Assembly: GCF_013299185.1 (NCBI RefSeq)
Contig: NZ_JAAFKG010000022.1
Span: 1 to 64,000 of the forward strand
Length of the DNA stretch: 64,000 bases
Direction: 5' to 3'
From: Microcoleus sp. bin48.metabat.b7b8b9.023
GTDB taxonomy: Bacteria; Cyanobacteriota; Cyanobacteriia; Cyanobacteriales; Microcoleaceae
The first letter of the stretch is position 1, and every line of letters begins with the position of its first letter. Position numbers and translations under genes: made by a program. Under the pieces are notes generated by a model that was given only the letters and a program-made list of their open reading frames with translations, ran no database searches and had not been told where the DNA came from. Shown here piece by piece: positions 1-7,770 of this stretch.

Positions 1-64
1 CCCAAAGCCTCATTCTACCGTTAATATTTCACAGAGGCTGGAACCCAGAACCCCCATTCTACCG

Positions 65-379
65 TTGGTCATTGAAAACTGTCCGGACTATTGTTATTCC
101 GATATTTACATAACCGGGATGCTCCCCTTAGACAGTGCTTCACCAGAACAACTTGCTGATCTTTGGCTACCTCCTTCCGGTAGCAGCGTACACTGGGAAA
201 GCCTAGATGTTGATTTGGGAATTCCCGAACTTATCGCAGGTATTTTTGGGACAAAATCTTGGATGGCTGAATTAGGTAGGAAGGGAGGAAAGACAACTTC
301 AACCTCTAAATCAGCAGCAGCAAGGCAAAATGGCAAAAAAGGCGGGCGACCTAAAAAGAATATTTCCGTTAATTCTTGA
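65..379 (+). CDS. DUF2442-type protein, possibly 5'-truncated
   Basis: The C-terminal half matches the cyanobacterial/proteobacterial DUF2442 pattern: a segment around SPEQLADLWLPPSGSSVHW, then DVDLGIPELIAGIFG, then a basic Gly/Lys/Ala-rich tail ending in GGRPKK. DUF2442 proteins are small and often sit beside DUF4160 partners in toxin-antitoxin-like pairs; that partner is not visible here. The annotated start is TTG at 65, but the frame is open to the window edge and the first 20 residues do not look like the usual DUF2442 N-terminus, so the gene may begin outside the window or be degenerate upstream. The motif attctaccgtt occurs twice just upstream (about 12-22 and 55-65). Function unknown; family call moderate. 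Confidence 0.6.
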   Translation: MVIENCPDYCYSDIYITGMLPLDSASPEQLADLWLPPSGSSVHWESLDVDLGIPELIAGIFGTKSWMAELGRKGGKTTSTSKSAAARQNGKKGGRPKKNISVNS

Positions 380-457
380 AATCAATTTATTAGCTGTCAG
401 ATGTCAGCGACTAAAATCCCCGGCTTCTCAAAAAGTTCGGGGATTTCGCCTTAAATT

Positions 458-1156
458 TTATGCTAGATCGAACAGCAAAAACTCCGCATCTTCTGCCGCT
501 TCAATAACCAACTCAGCCTCATCACTAACCGCCGCACCGTCACCCTTTTCTAAACTCAAGCCGTTGAGCAAAACAGCACCGCGAGCAACTTGTATCCAAG
601 CATGGCGATTTGGCTGCAAAACATGAGAAACCCGCGAGTTTTTATCCAAAACTGCTGCATACAAATCGACATCTTGATGCACTTTCACTGCACCATCTCT
701 CGCATCTCGCGCCGCAACTAAGCGCAGTTTCCCGCGCCTTTCTGTTAGGGGAAAATCCCGCTGTTCGTAACTCGGCTCTAAGCCATTGGTATCGGGCAAC
801 AGCCAGATTTGCAGCAAATGAACTCGGTCAGTTTGCGAGGGATTGAACTCGCTGTGTTGGATGCCCGTACCTGCACTCATTCGCTGCACTTCACCGGGTT
901 TGATTACTGCGCCGGTACCTAAACTGTCTTTGTGTTCTAACGCTCCTTCCAGTACATAGGTAATGATTTCCATGTCGCTGTGCCCGTGAGTGCCGAAACC
1001 TTTGCCGGGGTTAACGACATCCTCGTTGATTACCCGCAACGAGCGAAAATTCATATAATTGCGATCGTAATAGTTGGCAAAGGAAAATGTGTGATAACTG
1101 TCGAGCCAACCATGATTAGCGTGTCCTCTTGCTTCACTTTTTCTGACTGCAATCAT
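458..1156 (-). CDS. Pirin family protein (YhhW-like cupin)
   Basis: A 232-residue bicupin of the pirin family, cytoplasmic, metal-binding; relatives such as E. coli YhhW have quercetin 2,3-dioxygenase activity. All four expected metal ligands are present: H57 and H59 in [11 protein letters not shown]101 and E103 in GIQHSEF. The length is normal for the family and the N-terminal [10 protein letters not shown] signature is intact. It is divergent from a HxlR regulator at 1295-1627, a classic arrangement in which the regulator senses quinones or electrophiles and controls the dioxygenase-like gene. The substrate cannot be read from sequence. Confidence 0.93.
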   Translation of the reverse strand: MIAVRKSEARGHANHGWLDSYHTFSFANYYDRNYMNFRSLRVINEDVVNPGKGFGTHGHSDMEIITYVLEGALEHKDSLGTGAVIKPGEVQRMSAGTGIQHSEFNPSQTDRVHLLQIWLLPDTNGLEPSYEQRDFPLTERRGKLRLVAARDARDGAVKVHQDVDLYAAVLDKNSRVSHVLQPNRHAWIQVARGAVLLNGLSLEKGDGAAVSDEAELVIEAAEDAEFLLFDLA

Positions 1157-1258
1157 TTTCTCAATACTCCTTCGATTTTAGATTTTAGATTTGGGAATGA
1201 ATTGGGGTATTTCTCAGATGTTTCTACTTTAAACCAAGTCAAGCTATTATGGGAAGTA

Positions 1259-1274
1259 CGCACTTCAAAGTGCG
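1259..1274. promoter_or_regulatory. Palindrome between pirin and HxlR genes, candidate operator
   Basis: CGCACTT-CA-AAGTGCG is a perfect 7-bp inverted repeat 20 bp upstream of the HxlR start and just downstream of a TATTAT hexamer (1245-1250). HxlR-family regulators bind such palindromes and usually autoregulate while controlling the divergent gene. Binding is inferred. Confidence 0.5.
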
Positions 1275-1294
1275 GTAGTTACCAAAAAGATACT

Positions 1295-1627
1295 ATGCAA
1301 GCTAAAGAAGGAACTATTGAGCGCGCAAATTGCCCGGTAGAAAGAACTTTAGAGGTGATTGGCGGGCGCTGGAAAGTCTTAATCCTCCGGGAGCTCTTTC
1401 AAGGAGTGAAGCGTTTTAACGAGCTGCAACGAGCTGTCAACGGCATTACTCAAAAGATGCTGACGCAGCAGTTGCGGGAGATGGAGTCAGATGGGATTGT
1501 TCACCGAGAAATTTACCTGCAAGTTCCGCCGAAAGTTGAATATTCGCTCACGCCTTTGGGCGAAAGTCTTAAACCAATTATTGATTCGATGCACGAATGG
1601 GGAATTCAGCATATTAACTATAGTTAA
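1295..1627 (+). CDS. HxlR family winged-helix transcriptional regulator
   Basis: A 110-residue HxlR/DUF24 regulator. The ATG at 1295 is chosen because the family core starts immediately after it (Cys13 in ANCPVERTL, then [13 protein letters not shown], the recognition region [15 protein letters not shown] and the wing [12 protein letters not shown]); a longer in-frame extension to 980 would run into the divergent pirin gene. The single Cys close to the N-terminus matches the redox/electrophile-sensing cysteine of YodB/CatR-type members. Expected role: cytosolic repressor of the adjacent pirin gene and of itself, through the palindrome at 1259-1274. Confidence 0.9.
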   Translation: MQAKEGTIERANCPVERTLEVIGGRWKVLILRELFQGVKRFNELQRAVNGITQKMLTQQLREMESDGIVHREIYLQVPPKVEYSLTPLGESLKPIIDSMHEWGIQHINYS

Positions 1628-1690
1628 GTTTATTGAAGTGTAGCTAATTCCCAATTTGCGATCGTCGCCGATTATATCATAAAATAACCC

Positions 1691-2187
1691 TTATAAAGTT
1701 TGTAGTGAGGACTTCAGTCCTCTCTGATTTGAAGAGGACTGAAGTCCTCACTACGAACCTGTTATAAAGTTTGTAGTGAGGACTTCAGTCCTCTCTGATT
1801 TGAAGAGGACTGAAGTCCTCACTACGAACCGGTTATAAAGTTTGTAGTCAGGACTTCAGTCCTCTCTGATTTGAAGAGGACTGAAGTCCTCACTACGAAC
1901 CGGTTATAAAGTTTGTAGTCAGGACTTCAGTCCTCTCTGATTTGAAGAGGACTGAAGTCCTCACTACGAACCTGTTATAAAGTTTGTAGTCAGGACTTCA
2001 GTCCTCTCTGATTTGAAGAGGACTGAAGTCCTCACTACGAACCGGTTATAAAGTTTGTAGTCAGGACTTCAGTCCTCTCTGATTTGAAGAGGACTGAAGT
2101 CCTCACTACGAACCTGTTATAAAGTTTGTAGTGAGGAATGCGAGTCCTTTCTGATTTGAAGAGGACTGAAGTCCTCACTACGAACCT
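1691..2187. repeat. Seven tandem 71-bp units, each a 22-bp-stem hairpin
   Basis: Units start at 1691, 1762, 1833, 1904, 1975, 2046 and 2117. Each contains an inverted repeat whose left arm begins GTAGTGAGGACTTCAGTCCT and whose right arm ends CTCACTAC, around the spacer CTGATTTG. Units 1 and 2 have perfect arms; units 3-6 carry GTAGTCAGG (one mismatch) and alternate the linkers CCGG/CCTG, implying duplication of a two-unit block; unit 7 has a degraded left arm. The array fills the gap between the HxlR gene and the DUF4112 gene. Not a CRISPR: there are no unique spacers. Confidence 0.95.
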
Positions 2188-2255
2188 GTCAGGGCGATAC
2201 TTTTTTCTGTCTTCGGACTGATGTCGTTTTTTCCAGCTAGTCCAACAATAATAAT

Positions 2256-2654
2256 ATGAACAAAATAGAGCGTCTTGCCACCCTTAACCGCATCCGCAAA
2301 CTCAGTCGCCTGATGGATACCGCCATTGGCATCCCCGGTACTAAATTTCGCATTGGCTTAGATCCAATTATTGGTTTAGTTCCCGGTGCTGGCGATATAG
2401 TAGATACTGCGTTTTCTGCCTACTTAATTTATTTGGCAACTCAATTCAACATTCCGCCCAAAACTCTAGGCAAAATGATTTACAATATTGGTTTAGAAGC
2501 TGTTATTGGCTCAGTGCCTTTAGTCGGGGATATCTTCGATGCTTTTTATAAGTCAAACATGAGAAATCTGGCACTTTTGGAAGCGCACCTCGAAGCAGAG
2601 GAACCCGAATTAGCAGCAGTTGCAGAACCTATTCATGAATCAATTAAACTCTAG
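2256..2654 (+). CDS. DUF4112 domain-containing membrane protein
   Basis: 132 residues. The DUF4112 signature is clear: LMDTAIGIPGTKFRIGLDP followed by GLVPGAGDIVD and, in the second half, GSVPLVGDIFDAFYKSN. The repeated (L/V)VPGxGDxxD motif and two hydrophobic stretches (about 35-65 and 75-98) suggest a small membrane protein. The family is widespread and uncharacterised. The gene lies between two blocks of hairpin repeats; its last 11 bases are part of the 70-bp unit duplicated downstream (2644-2783). Confidence 0.88.
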   Translation: MNKIERLATLNRIRKLSRLMDTAIGIPGTKFRIGLDPIIGLVPGAGDIVDTAFSAYLIYLATQFNIPPKTLGKMIYNIGLEAVIGSVPLVGDIFDAFYKSNMRNLALLEAHLEAEEPELAAVAEPIHESIKL

Positions 2655-2783
2655 GTTCGTAGTGAGGACTTTAGTCCGCATCCAAGAAGGACTAAAGTCC
2701 TCACTACGAACCTTTAAACTCTAGGTTTGTAGTGAGGACTTTAGTCCGCATCCAAGAAGGACTAAAGCCCTCACTACAAACCT
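2644..2783. repeat. Two tandem 70-bp hairpin units between convergent genes
   Basis: Units 2644-2713 and 2714-2783. Each contains GTAGTGAGGACTTTAGTCC, a spacer, then GGACTAAAG(T/C)CCTCACTAC. Relative to the 1691-2187 array the stem has a compensatory change (CTTCAG/CTGAAG to CTTTAG/CTAAAG). Unit 1 includes the last codons and stop of the DUF4112 gene. It lies between convergent genes and could act as a bidirectional terminator. Confidence 0.9.
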
Positions 2784-3815
2784 TTAAATATGGAAAAGCT
2801 CGCCTTTACACAAATCAACAAAAGCATTAACATCTTCTTCTTTAGTATTAAAAGCTGTTACCAGTCTGACAGTAGAGTTATCCCACCGATAAAACTGAAA
2901 ACCATGACTCAAAACTGCTGCAATCACCGATTCGGGAAGCTGCATAAAAATCTCATTAGCTTCGACGGGATGGCAAAACTTGACTTTCTCAACTCCGGCC
3001 AAACCTTGGGCTAATTTAGCGGCCATCTTGTTTGCATGAGTCGCATTTTTTAGCCACAAATCATCCGTTATATATGCTTCCAACTGGGCCGACAAAAACC
3101 GCATCTTTGAGAACAGATGCCCGCTGCGCTTGCGGTAAAATGGGAAAGTTTTTGCTAATTCTTGATTAAAAAATACCACAGCTTCCGCAGCCATCGCGCC
3201 GTTTTTAGTCGCTCCAAACGAGAGGATATCCACACCTGCGCGCCAAGTTATATCCGCAGGAGAACAGCCCAAACTCACAACAGCATTAGCAAAGCGAGCT
3301 CCATCCATATGCAGGTGCAAATTGTGGCGGCGCACAACCTCCGAAATCTCGGCAATTTCCGCTGGATTGTAGACTGTGCCGGCTTCTGTGGCTTGGGTGA
3401 TGCTGACGGCGGCGGGCTGTACGTGGTGGACTACTCCTGCACCAGCGCGATCGACTATTTCACCTAAAGTCTCTGCCTCTATCTTACCATCACTTCCTGT
3501 TACTGTCACTAACTTTGCACCGCCCGTAAAAAACTCCGGCGCGCCGCATTCATCCAGATTAATATGAGATTGGGCGTGACAGTAAACAGCCCCGTAAGCA
3601 GGAGTCATCACCGCCAGGGCTAAAGCATTAGCAGCAGAACCGGTGGCTACGGGAAAAACCGTCACAGATGTCTCGAACAAATCCGAAAATTTAACTTGCA
3701 AACGCTGCGTATATTCATCATCTCCATAGGACATAACTGCACCGCAATTAGCCGCTGCAATCGCTGCCATAATTTCCGGCGAAACCCCGGTTGCATTGTC
3801 GCTACAAAAATTCAT
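2784..3815 (-). CDS. Low-specificity L-threonine aldolase (PLP, beta-eliminating lyase fold)
   Basis: 343 residues; cleaves L-threonine or L-allo-threonine to glycine and acetaldehyde in the cytosol. Start chosen at the ATG at 3815 because the family begins MNFCSDNATGVSPEI there; the frame extends 15 unlikely residues upstream. Visible: substrate/PLP-loop region VATGSAANALAL, HMDGARFANA (D171, R174) and the Schiff-base lysine K204 in SFGATKNG. It is convergent with DUF4112 across the hairpins at 2644-2783 and divergent from DUF2997. Could equally be called LtaE/GLY1 type. Confidence 0.92.
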   Translation of the reverse strand: MNFCSDNATGVSPEIMAAIAAANCGAVMSYGDDEYTQRLQVKFSDLFETSVTVFPVATGSAANALALAVMTPAYGAVYCHAQSHINLDECGAPEFFTGGAKLVTVTGSDGKIEAETLGEIVDRAGAGVVHHVQPAAVSITQATEAGTVYNPAEIAEISEVVRRHNLHLHMDGARFANAVVSLGCSPADITWRAGVDILSFGATKNGAMAAEAVVFFNQELAKTFPFYRKRSGHLFSKMRFLSAQLEAYITDDLWLKNATHANKMAAKLAQGLAGVEKVKFCHPVEANEIFMQLPESVIAAVLSHGFQFYRWDNSTVRLVTAFNTKEEDVNAFVDLCKGELFHI

Positions 3816-3894
3816 TTGAATAATTGGTAAACAGAATCTATAATATAACTCAACAGTCAAAAGTCAACCGTCAAAAATTAAACCAAGAGGAACT

Positions 3895-4107
3895 ATGGCA
3901 GAGTACCGCCAAATAGAATACCGCATCGGCAAAGACGGCAAAATTACCGAAACCGTCCTCAACGCCACCGGTTCGAGTTGCACCGAAACCACCGCCGGAA
4001 TTGAAACCGCCCTCGGCAAAGTAGAATCTCAAGACTTGCTGCCAGCATACTATGAAGGCGAAGAAAATTTGACCGCCGAACAAACTCAGACTTTAAAACA
4101 AGTTTAG
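3895..4107 (+). CDS. DUF2997 family protein
   Basis: 70 residues, cytosolic, matching the cyanobacterial DUF2997 pattern EYRQIEYRIGKDGKITE...LNATGSSCTETT...ALGKVES. In many cyanobacteria the family is encoded near ycf35 (DUF1257) and a ferredoxin; here ycf35 lies about 17 kb away (20831-21208), so the usual neighbourhood is split. Function unknown. Twelve bases separate it from the downstream GrpE-like gene, so co-transcription is likely. A GAGG ribosome-binding site precedes the ATG. Confidence 0.85.
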   Translation: MAEYRQIEYRIGKDGKITETVLNATGSSCTETTAGIETALGKVESQDLLPAYYEGEENLTAEQTQTLKQV

Positions 4108-4118
4108 AAAAATTAACA

Positions 4119-4898
4119 ATGTTCTATTTCCTCGGTGCAACAGTTGATATAACAACAGGGCCTGCCTTCGGTATCGCGCTAGCTGTCGGGGGCATTTTTC
4201 TAATTTTAGTGTACCTTTATGCTGCATCCGAGGCCGGAGATGCGATCGACTTTAAGTACGATACAATCCTCCGGGAACGCATGAATCAGCTAGATATCGT
4301 CGATTGGCAAGATTTAGGCGAAAAAGCCGGATTAAGTCGGTTCGGGGTGCGCCTAGTACGGCAGGGAGACGTGGGAAAACTCACCCTAGACCAATTGCGG
4401 CGGCTGGCAACTGTGCTAAATTTAAATTTCCAGGAATTCGATCGCACTTTAAGCGCACTGCCATCGACTGGAACCACCGCGAATCCCAGCGAAATCGAAG
4501 AATTGAAACAGCAGTGTTTCCGGCTGCGCGAAGAATTGCAGCAACAAAAAACTCAACTCACAGCCGATTTTCGCCGCGCCACCTTTGAACAGTTACAAAC
4601 TTTGCTAACAAACTATCCCAGCGCCCGCAAAATGGCCGAGGCTAAGCCGAATATGCCCGCAAAAAATCTCTCAGCTTTGTTTACGCCCCTAGAAAATCTC
4701 TTGTCAAGTTGGGATTTTGAAACAATTGGTTCAGCTTGGGAACAAGTTGCTTACAATCCGCAGTTGCACCAGCCGGATGTTGAAGATATAACAGAAGGAG
4801 AGTTAGTTTATATTCGGTTTGTAGGCTATCGGGATAAAGAGCAAATTCTTGCTCCAGCTAAAGTTAGTCGCAGCCTTCCACCGGGAATAACAAATTAA
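4119..4898 (+). CDS. Membrane-anchored HTH protein with GrpE-like C-terminal domain
   Basis: 259 residues. Order: a membrane segment (about 13-37); an Xre-like helix-turn-helix (about 55-103, including WQDLGEKAGLSRFGVRLVRQ); a coiled coil (about 124-165); and a C-terminal region (about 195-255) whose pattern resembles the GrpE beta domain: YNPQLHQ, then a short acidic loop, then EGELVYIRFVGYRDKEQILAPAKV, compare FDP..HEAV...V....GY...RVLRPA.V in GrpE (listed as separated motifs). Genuine GrpE is a nucleotide-exchange factor for DnaK; the next gene is an Hsp70, 20 bp downstream, which supports the reading. Inferred role: a dedicated exchange factor for that Hsp70, tethered to a membrane. The HTH may bind protein rather than DNA. 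Confidence 0.65.
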   Translation: MFYFLGATVDITTGPAFGIALAVGGIFLILVYLYAASEAGDAIDFKYDTILRERMNQLDIVDWQDLGEKAGLSRFGVRLVRQGDVGKLTLDQLRRLATVLNLNFQEFDRTLSALPSTGTTANPSEIEELKQQCFRLREELQQQKTQLTADFRRATFEQLQTLLTNYPSARKMAEAKPNMPAKNLSALFTPLENLLSSWDFETIGSAWEQVAYNPQLHQPDVEDITEGELVYIRFVGYRDKEQILAPAKVSRSLPPGITN

Positions 4899-4918
4899 AT
4901 TGAAAATCTAAAATAGAC

Positions 4919-6616
4919 ATGACTACAGTTGCAATAGACTTCGGTACCAGCAACACGGTTGTTTGCATTCTCAACCCGGATACGCAAACACCAGAAACTT
5001 TGAGATTGGGCGAAATGTCCCGCATTTTCAAGACCAATAAATCGAACCCAGATGTGCGAGAAATACCTGTAGTGCCGACTTTAGTGTTTGTGAAAAATGC
5101 GGGAGAGTTGCTATTGGGAGAAAAAGTGCGATCTCAGCGTTTAGGACAATCCCAGCCCGACCGCTTTTTCAAAGCTTTCAAACGCGACTTAGCAGCCGAT
5201 TATCAGCCCCCAGCTCGCAATATAGACGGTGAAAGCTACACGCCGGAATCAGTAGCGGAACAATTTATTAGAACAATATGGAAACAATTATATCAGCAAA
5301 ACATACAACCAGACAAATTAATTTTTACAGTACCAGTCGGAGCATTTGAGCGATATCTTGATTGGTTTCACGACTTAGCAGAATCTCTGGGAGTTGAAGA
5401 AGTTCAGCTAATAGATGAATCCACCGCCGCCGCCCTGGGATATGCCGTACAACGCCCAGGTTCTCTAGTTTTAGTAGTCGATTTAGGCGGCGGAACTTTA
5501 GATTTAAGTTTAGTTCGTACTGCTGTTACCCCCCCCTTACCCCCCCTTATAAAGGGGGGGAGAAATTTCGATCCTTCCCTTAACAAAGGGGAGACAAATC
5601 TTACTTCCCCCCTTAGCAAAGGGGAGACAAATCTTGCTCCCCCCCTTAGCAAGGGGGGGCTGGGGGGGGTGCGTGCCGAAGTATTGGCAAAATCGGATGC
5701 TTATGTCGGCGGCGAAGATATTGACATCTGGATTGTTGAAGATTATTTGCGGCAAATTGGTTCGTCGCGGGCAGAAGTCGGCGGCGTGGGCTGGCAAAAT
5801 TTATTAGAAATAGCGGAAAAGTTAAAGATTCAAGTGTCTCAAGTTAATGAGGCGAAGGAAAGTTGGTTTGACGACGAGAATTTTATGTCCCATGACTTGG
5901 TGCTAAACCGAGATCAGCTTGAAGAAATCCTGGAATCTCGGCAGTTGTTGGAACAGTTGCGGGAAGCTTTAGATGAAGTGTTGAGCATTGCGCTGGGAAA
6001 AGGTATCGGTAAAGCAGATATCGAACAGGTTTTGCTAGTAGGAGGAACTTCTATGATTCCGGCTGTATCTAATTTAGTGGTTTCCTATTTTGGGCGGCAA
6101 AAAGTCAAAACAGATAAGCCTTTTGAAGCTGTAGCCCACGGCGCTTTAGCCTTGACACAATTGGCGAGTGTTGACGATTATTTGCGCCACACCTATGCAA
6201 TTCGCCTCTGGGAACCTTATGCTAAAGCTTATACTTATTCGCCGATTTTTAGCAAAGAAATGAAGTATCCTTGTGAAAGTTCCGAAGAGTTGACGCTGCA
6301 AGTTGCCATTGAAGGTCAAAGGGAAATTAGGTTAGATATTGGAGAAGTTGCGGAGGTGTCGCAAGCAGAGGTTACTTTTAACGAAAAAGGGCAAATGACG
6401 AGCAGTTTGCTCAACAAACACAGCGATTTTCGTTCTTTGGAAAGCCACCACCAGCAGGTTTGTGTGGCGCATTTGAACCCGCCCGGAGTCTTGGGTATTG
6501 ACAGGGTTTCGGTGAGTTTTGAGGTGGATGAAAGGCGCGTGTTGTTAGCTACGGTGCGGGATTTGCTGACTGGTAAGGTGTTGGTGGATAGAAGTGCGAT
6601 CGCCAAACTGCAATAA
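4919..6616 (+). CDS. Hsp70 family protein (non-canonical DnaK-like) with repeat-encoded insertion
   Basis: 565 residues. The N-terminal Hsp70 ATPase domain is evident: phosphate-1 motif VAIDFGTSNTVV (4-15), DESTAAALGYA, phosphate-2 VVDLGGGTLDLSLV (about 184-197), adenosine motif VLLVGGTSMIPAV and the AHGALAL segment. The substrate domain is short and lacks the DnaK C-terminal tail, so this is an accessory Hsp70. Residues about 204-252 are a low-complexity insert (PPLPPLIKGG, PLSKGE, PPLSKGG) encoded by a copy of the C/G-rich dispersed repeat also found between genes; it falls in the loop after the DLGGGT strand and keeps the frame. Likely an operon with the GrpE-like gene upstream. Confidence 0.9.
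   Translation: MTTVAIDFGTSNTVVCILNPDTQTPETLRLGEMSRIFKTNKSNPDVREIPVVPTLVFVKNAGELLLGEKVRSQRLGQSQPDRFFKAFKRDLAADYQPPARNIDGESYTPESVAEQFIRTIWKQLYQQNIQPDKLIFTVPVGAFERYLDWFHDLAESLGVEEVQLIDESTAAALGYAVQRPGSLVLVVDLGGGTLDLSLVRTAVTPPLPPLIKGGRNFDPSLNKGETNLTSPLSKGETNLAPPLSKGGLGGVRAEVLAKSDAYVGGEDIDIWIVEDYLRQIGSSRAEVGGVGWQNLLEIAEKLKIQVSQVNEAKESWFDDENFMSHDLVLNRDQLEEILESRQLLEQLREALDEVLSIALGKGIGKADIEQVLLVGGTSMIPAVSNLVVSYFGRQKVKTDKPFEAVAHGALALTQLASVDDYLRHTYAIRLWEPYAKAYTYSPIFSKEMKYPCESSEELTLQVAIEGQREIRLDIGEVAEVSQAEVTFNEKGQMTSSLLNKHSDFRSLESHHQQVCVAHLNPPGVLGIDRVSVSFEVDERRVLLATVRDLLTGKVLVDRSAIAKLQ
5528..5674. repeat. C/G-rich dispersed repeat inserted in frame in the Hsp70 gene
   Basis: About 147 bp, a multiple of three: runs of C and G around CCCTTATAAAGGGG, then two near-identical modules of CTTAGCAAAGGGGAGACAAATC type, ending in a GGGGGG run. 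The same core (CCCCCCTTA...AAGGGGGG) recurs at 27884-27922, 33905-33985, 34160-34190 and 63820-63900, all intergenic. It encodes residues about 204-252 of the Hsp70. Confidence 0.85.
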
Positions 6617-6643
6617 TGATACAATTGTTATTAAGATAAAATT

Positions 6644-6690
6644 CGGCGATTGAAATCGCTTCTACACAAACAAAGTCCGCCTCCGCGGAC
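6644..6690. repeat. Double-hairpin dispersed repeat, copy 1
   Basis: GGCGATTGAAATCGC hairpin, ACAAAC linker, then a GTCCGC-CTCC-GCGGAC hairpin. Related copies at 12387-12434 and, inverted, 19783-19841. Here it lies 30 bp after the Hsp70 stop; a terminator role is possible. Confidence 0.75.
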
Positions 6691-6725
6691 TGAAGAATAT
6701 CGATTTAAATCAAGTTTATGCTGCC

Positions 6726-7589
6726 ATGAAAAAGCAACAAAATAAATTCAGCCACCTCACAGCAATCGAAAGAATTTACCTATCATTTCCGGCAAGATTT
6801 TTATTAGAGCAAAACTTGCTTCAAGGCAAAATTTTAGATTTTGGGTGCGGCTTCGGGAGCGATGTTAAATTGTTGCAGCAAAAAGGCTTGGATATTGCAG
6901 GTTACGACTCTTATTATTTTCCTGAATTTCCCGAACATAAATTTGATACTATCATTTGCTTTTATGTTTTGAATGTTTTGTTTCCCGAAGAACAAGCGAA
7001 TGTGCTGATGGAAGTGTCGCATCTCTTGAAACCAGGAGGTAAAGCATATTTTGCCGTGAGAAGGGATATCAAAAAAGAAGGTTTTCGAGAACACTACGTC
7101 CACAAAAAACCTACCTATCAGTGCATTGTCAAACTTCCTTTTAAGTCGTCTCTCTTAAATGAGTCTTGCGAAATCTACGAATACGTGCATTACAACTATC
7201 AAAGAAATTCAACTAATAACTGCATATTCTGCAATCCGTACAAAAACCTAACTTTACTGACAGAATCAGCGACAGCCTATGCAATTTTTGACGGTTATCC
7301 CGCCAGCCAAGGTCATGTTTTAATTGTTCCCAAACGTCACACTGCAAATTATTTTGAATTGCCGTTTCGAGAGCAATCGGCTTGCTGGTTTATGGCTAAT
7401 AAGGTGCAAGAAATTTTAACTAAAGAGTTTCAGCCTGATGGTTTTAATGTCGGAATCAATATTAATAAAGATGCGGGTCAAAGTCGCAGTCACGCTGCGA
7501 TTCATGTTATCCCCCGCTACAGGGGCGATGCGGCTGGGAATAAAGGCGGTATTAGATATGTGATTCCTCAAGTTAAAAATAAAAATTAG
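6726..7589 (+). CDS. SAM-methyltransferase / HIT-domain fusion protein
   Basis: 287 residues. N-terminal class I methyltransferase-like part (about 1-140) with the SAM motif ILDFGCGFGSDVKLL and the later segment LLKPGGKAYF. From about 155 a complete HIT domain follows: CIFCNPYKN, FDGYPASQGHVLIVPKRH, NVGININKDAGQSRSHAAIH, VIPRYRGD and GGIRYVIP, the pattern of Ap4A hydrolase-like HIT proteins. The histidine triad should be HxHxHxx; here it reads H-A-A-I-H-V-I, so the middle, nucleophilic histidine is alanine. The HIT part may therefore bind nucleotides without hydrolysing them. Substrate of either half unknown. Confidence 0.85.
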   Translation: MKKQQNKFSHLTAIERIYLSFPARFLLEQNLLQGKILDFGCGFGSDVKLLQQKGLDIAGYDSYYFPEFPEHKFDTIICFYVLNVLFPEEQANVLMEVSHLLKPGGKAYFAVRRDIKKEGFREHYVHKKPTYQCIVKLPFKSSLLNESCEIYEYVHYNYQRNSTNNCIFCNPYKNLTLLTESATAYAIFDGYPASQGHVLIVPKRHTANYFELPFREQSACWFMANKVQEILTKEFQPDGFNVGININKDAGQSRSHAAIHVIPRYRGDAAGNKGGIRYVIPQVKNKN

Positions 7590-7770
7590 GAATTTGTGAA
7601 AGGATTTTTTTTTAACCGCAGAGGCGCAGAGAAGGCGGAGAAATAGAGAAGAAAGAAATTTATAATTTTTGTAATGATTATTATATTTGAGCAAAGGGCG
7701 AGCAAAATAGAGTTAAAATGTGTTAACCAAGTCTCAAACTACACATTAGCAGTAATTTGGTGTTTTGTTT

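Noticed and set aside
980-1294. N-terminal extension of the HxlR gene
   Set aside because: It would overlap the pirin gene by 177 bp and cross the promoter palindrome; the HxlR family core starts at 1295.
1691-2187. CRISPR array
   Set aside because: Units are contiguous, nearly identical over their full 71 bp and self-complementary; there are no unique spacers or cas genes.
5404-5797. Antisense ORFs across the Hsp70 repeat insert
   Set aside because: They are open only because the C/G-rich repeat lacks stops on both strands; no family similarity and no start signal.
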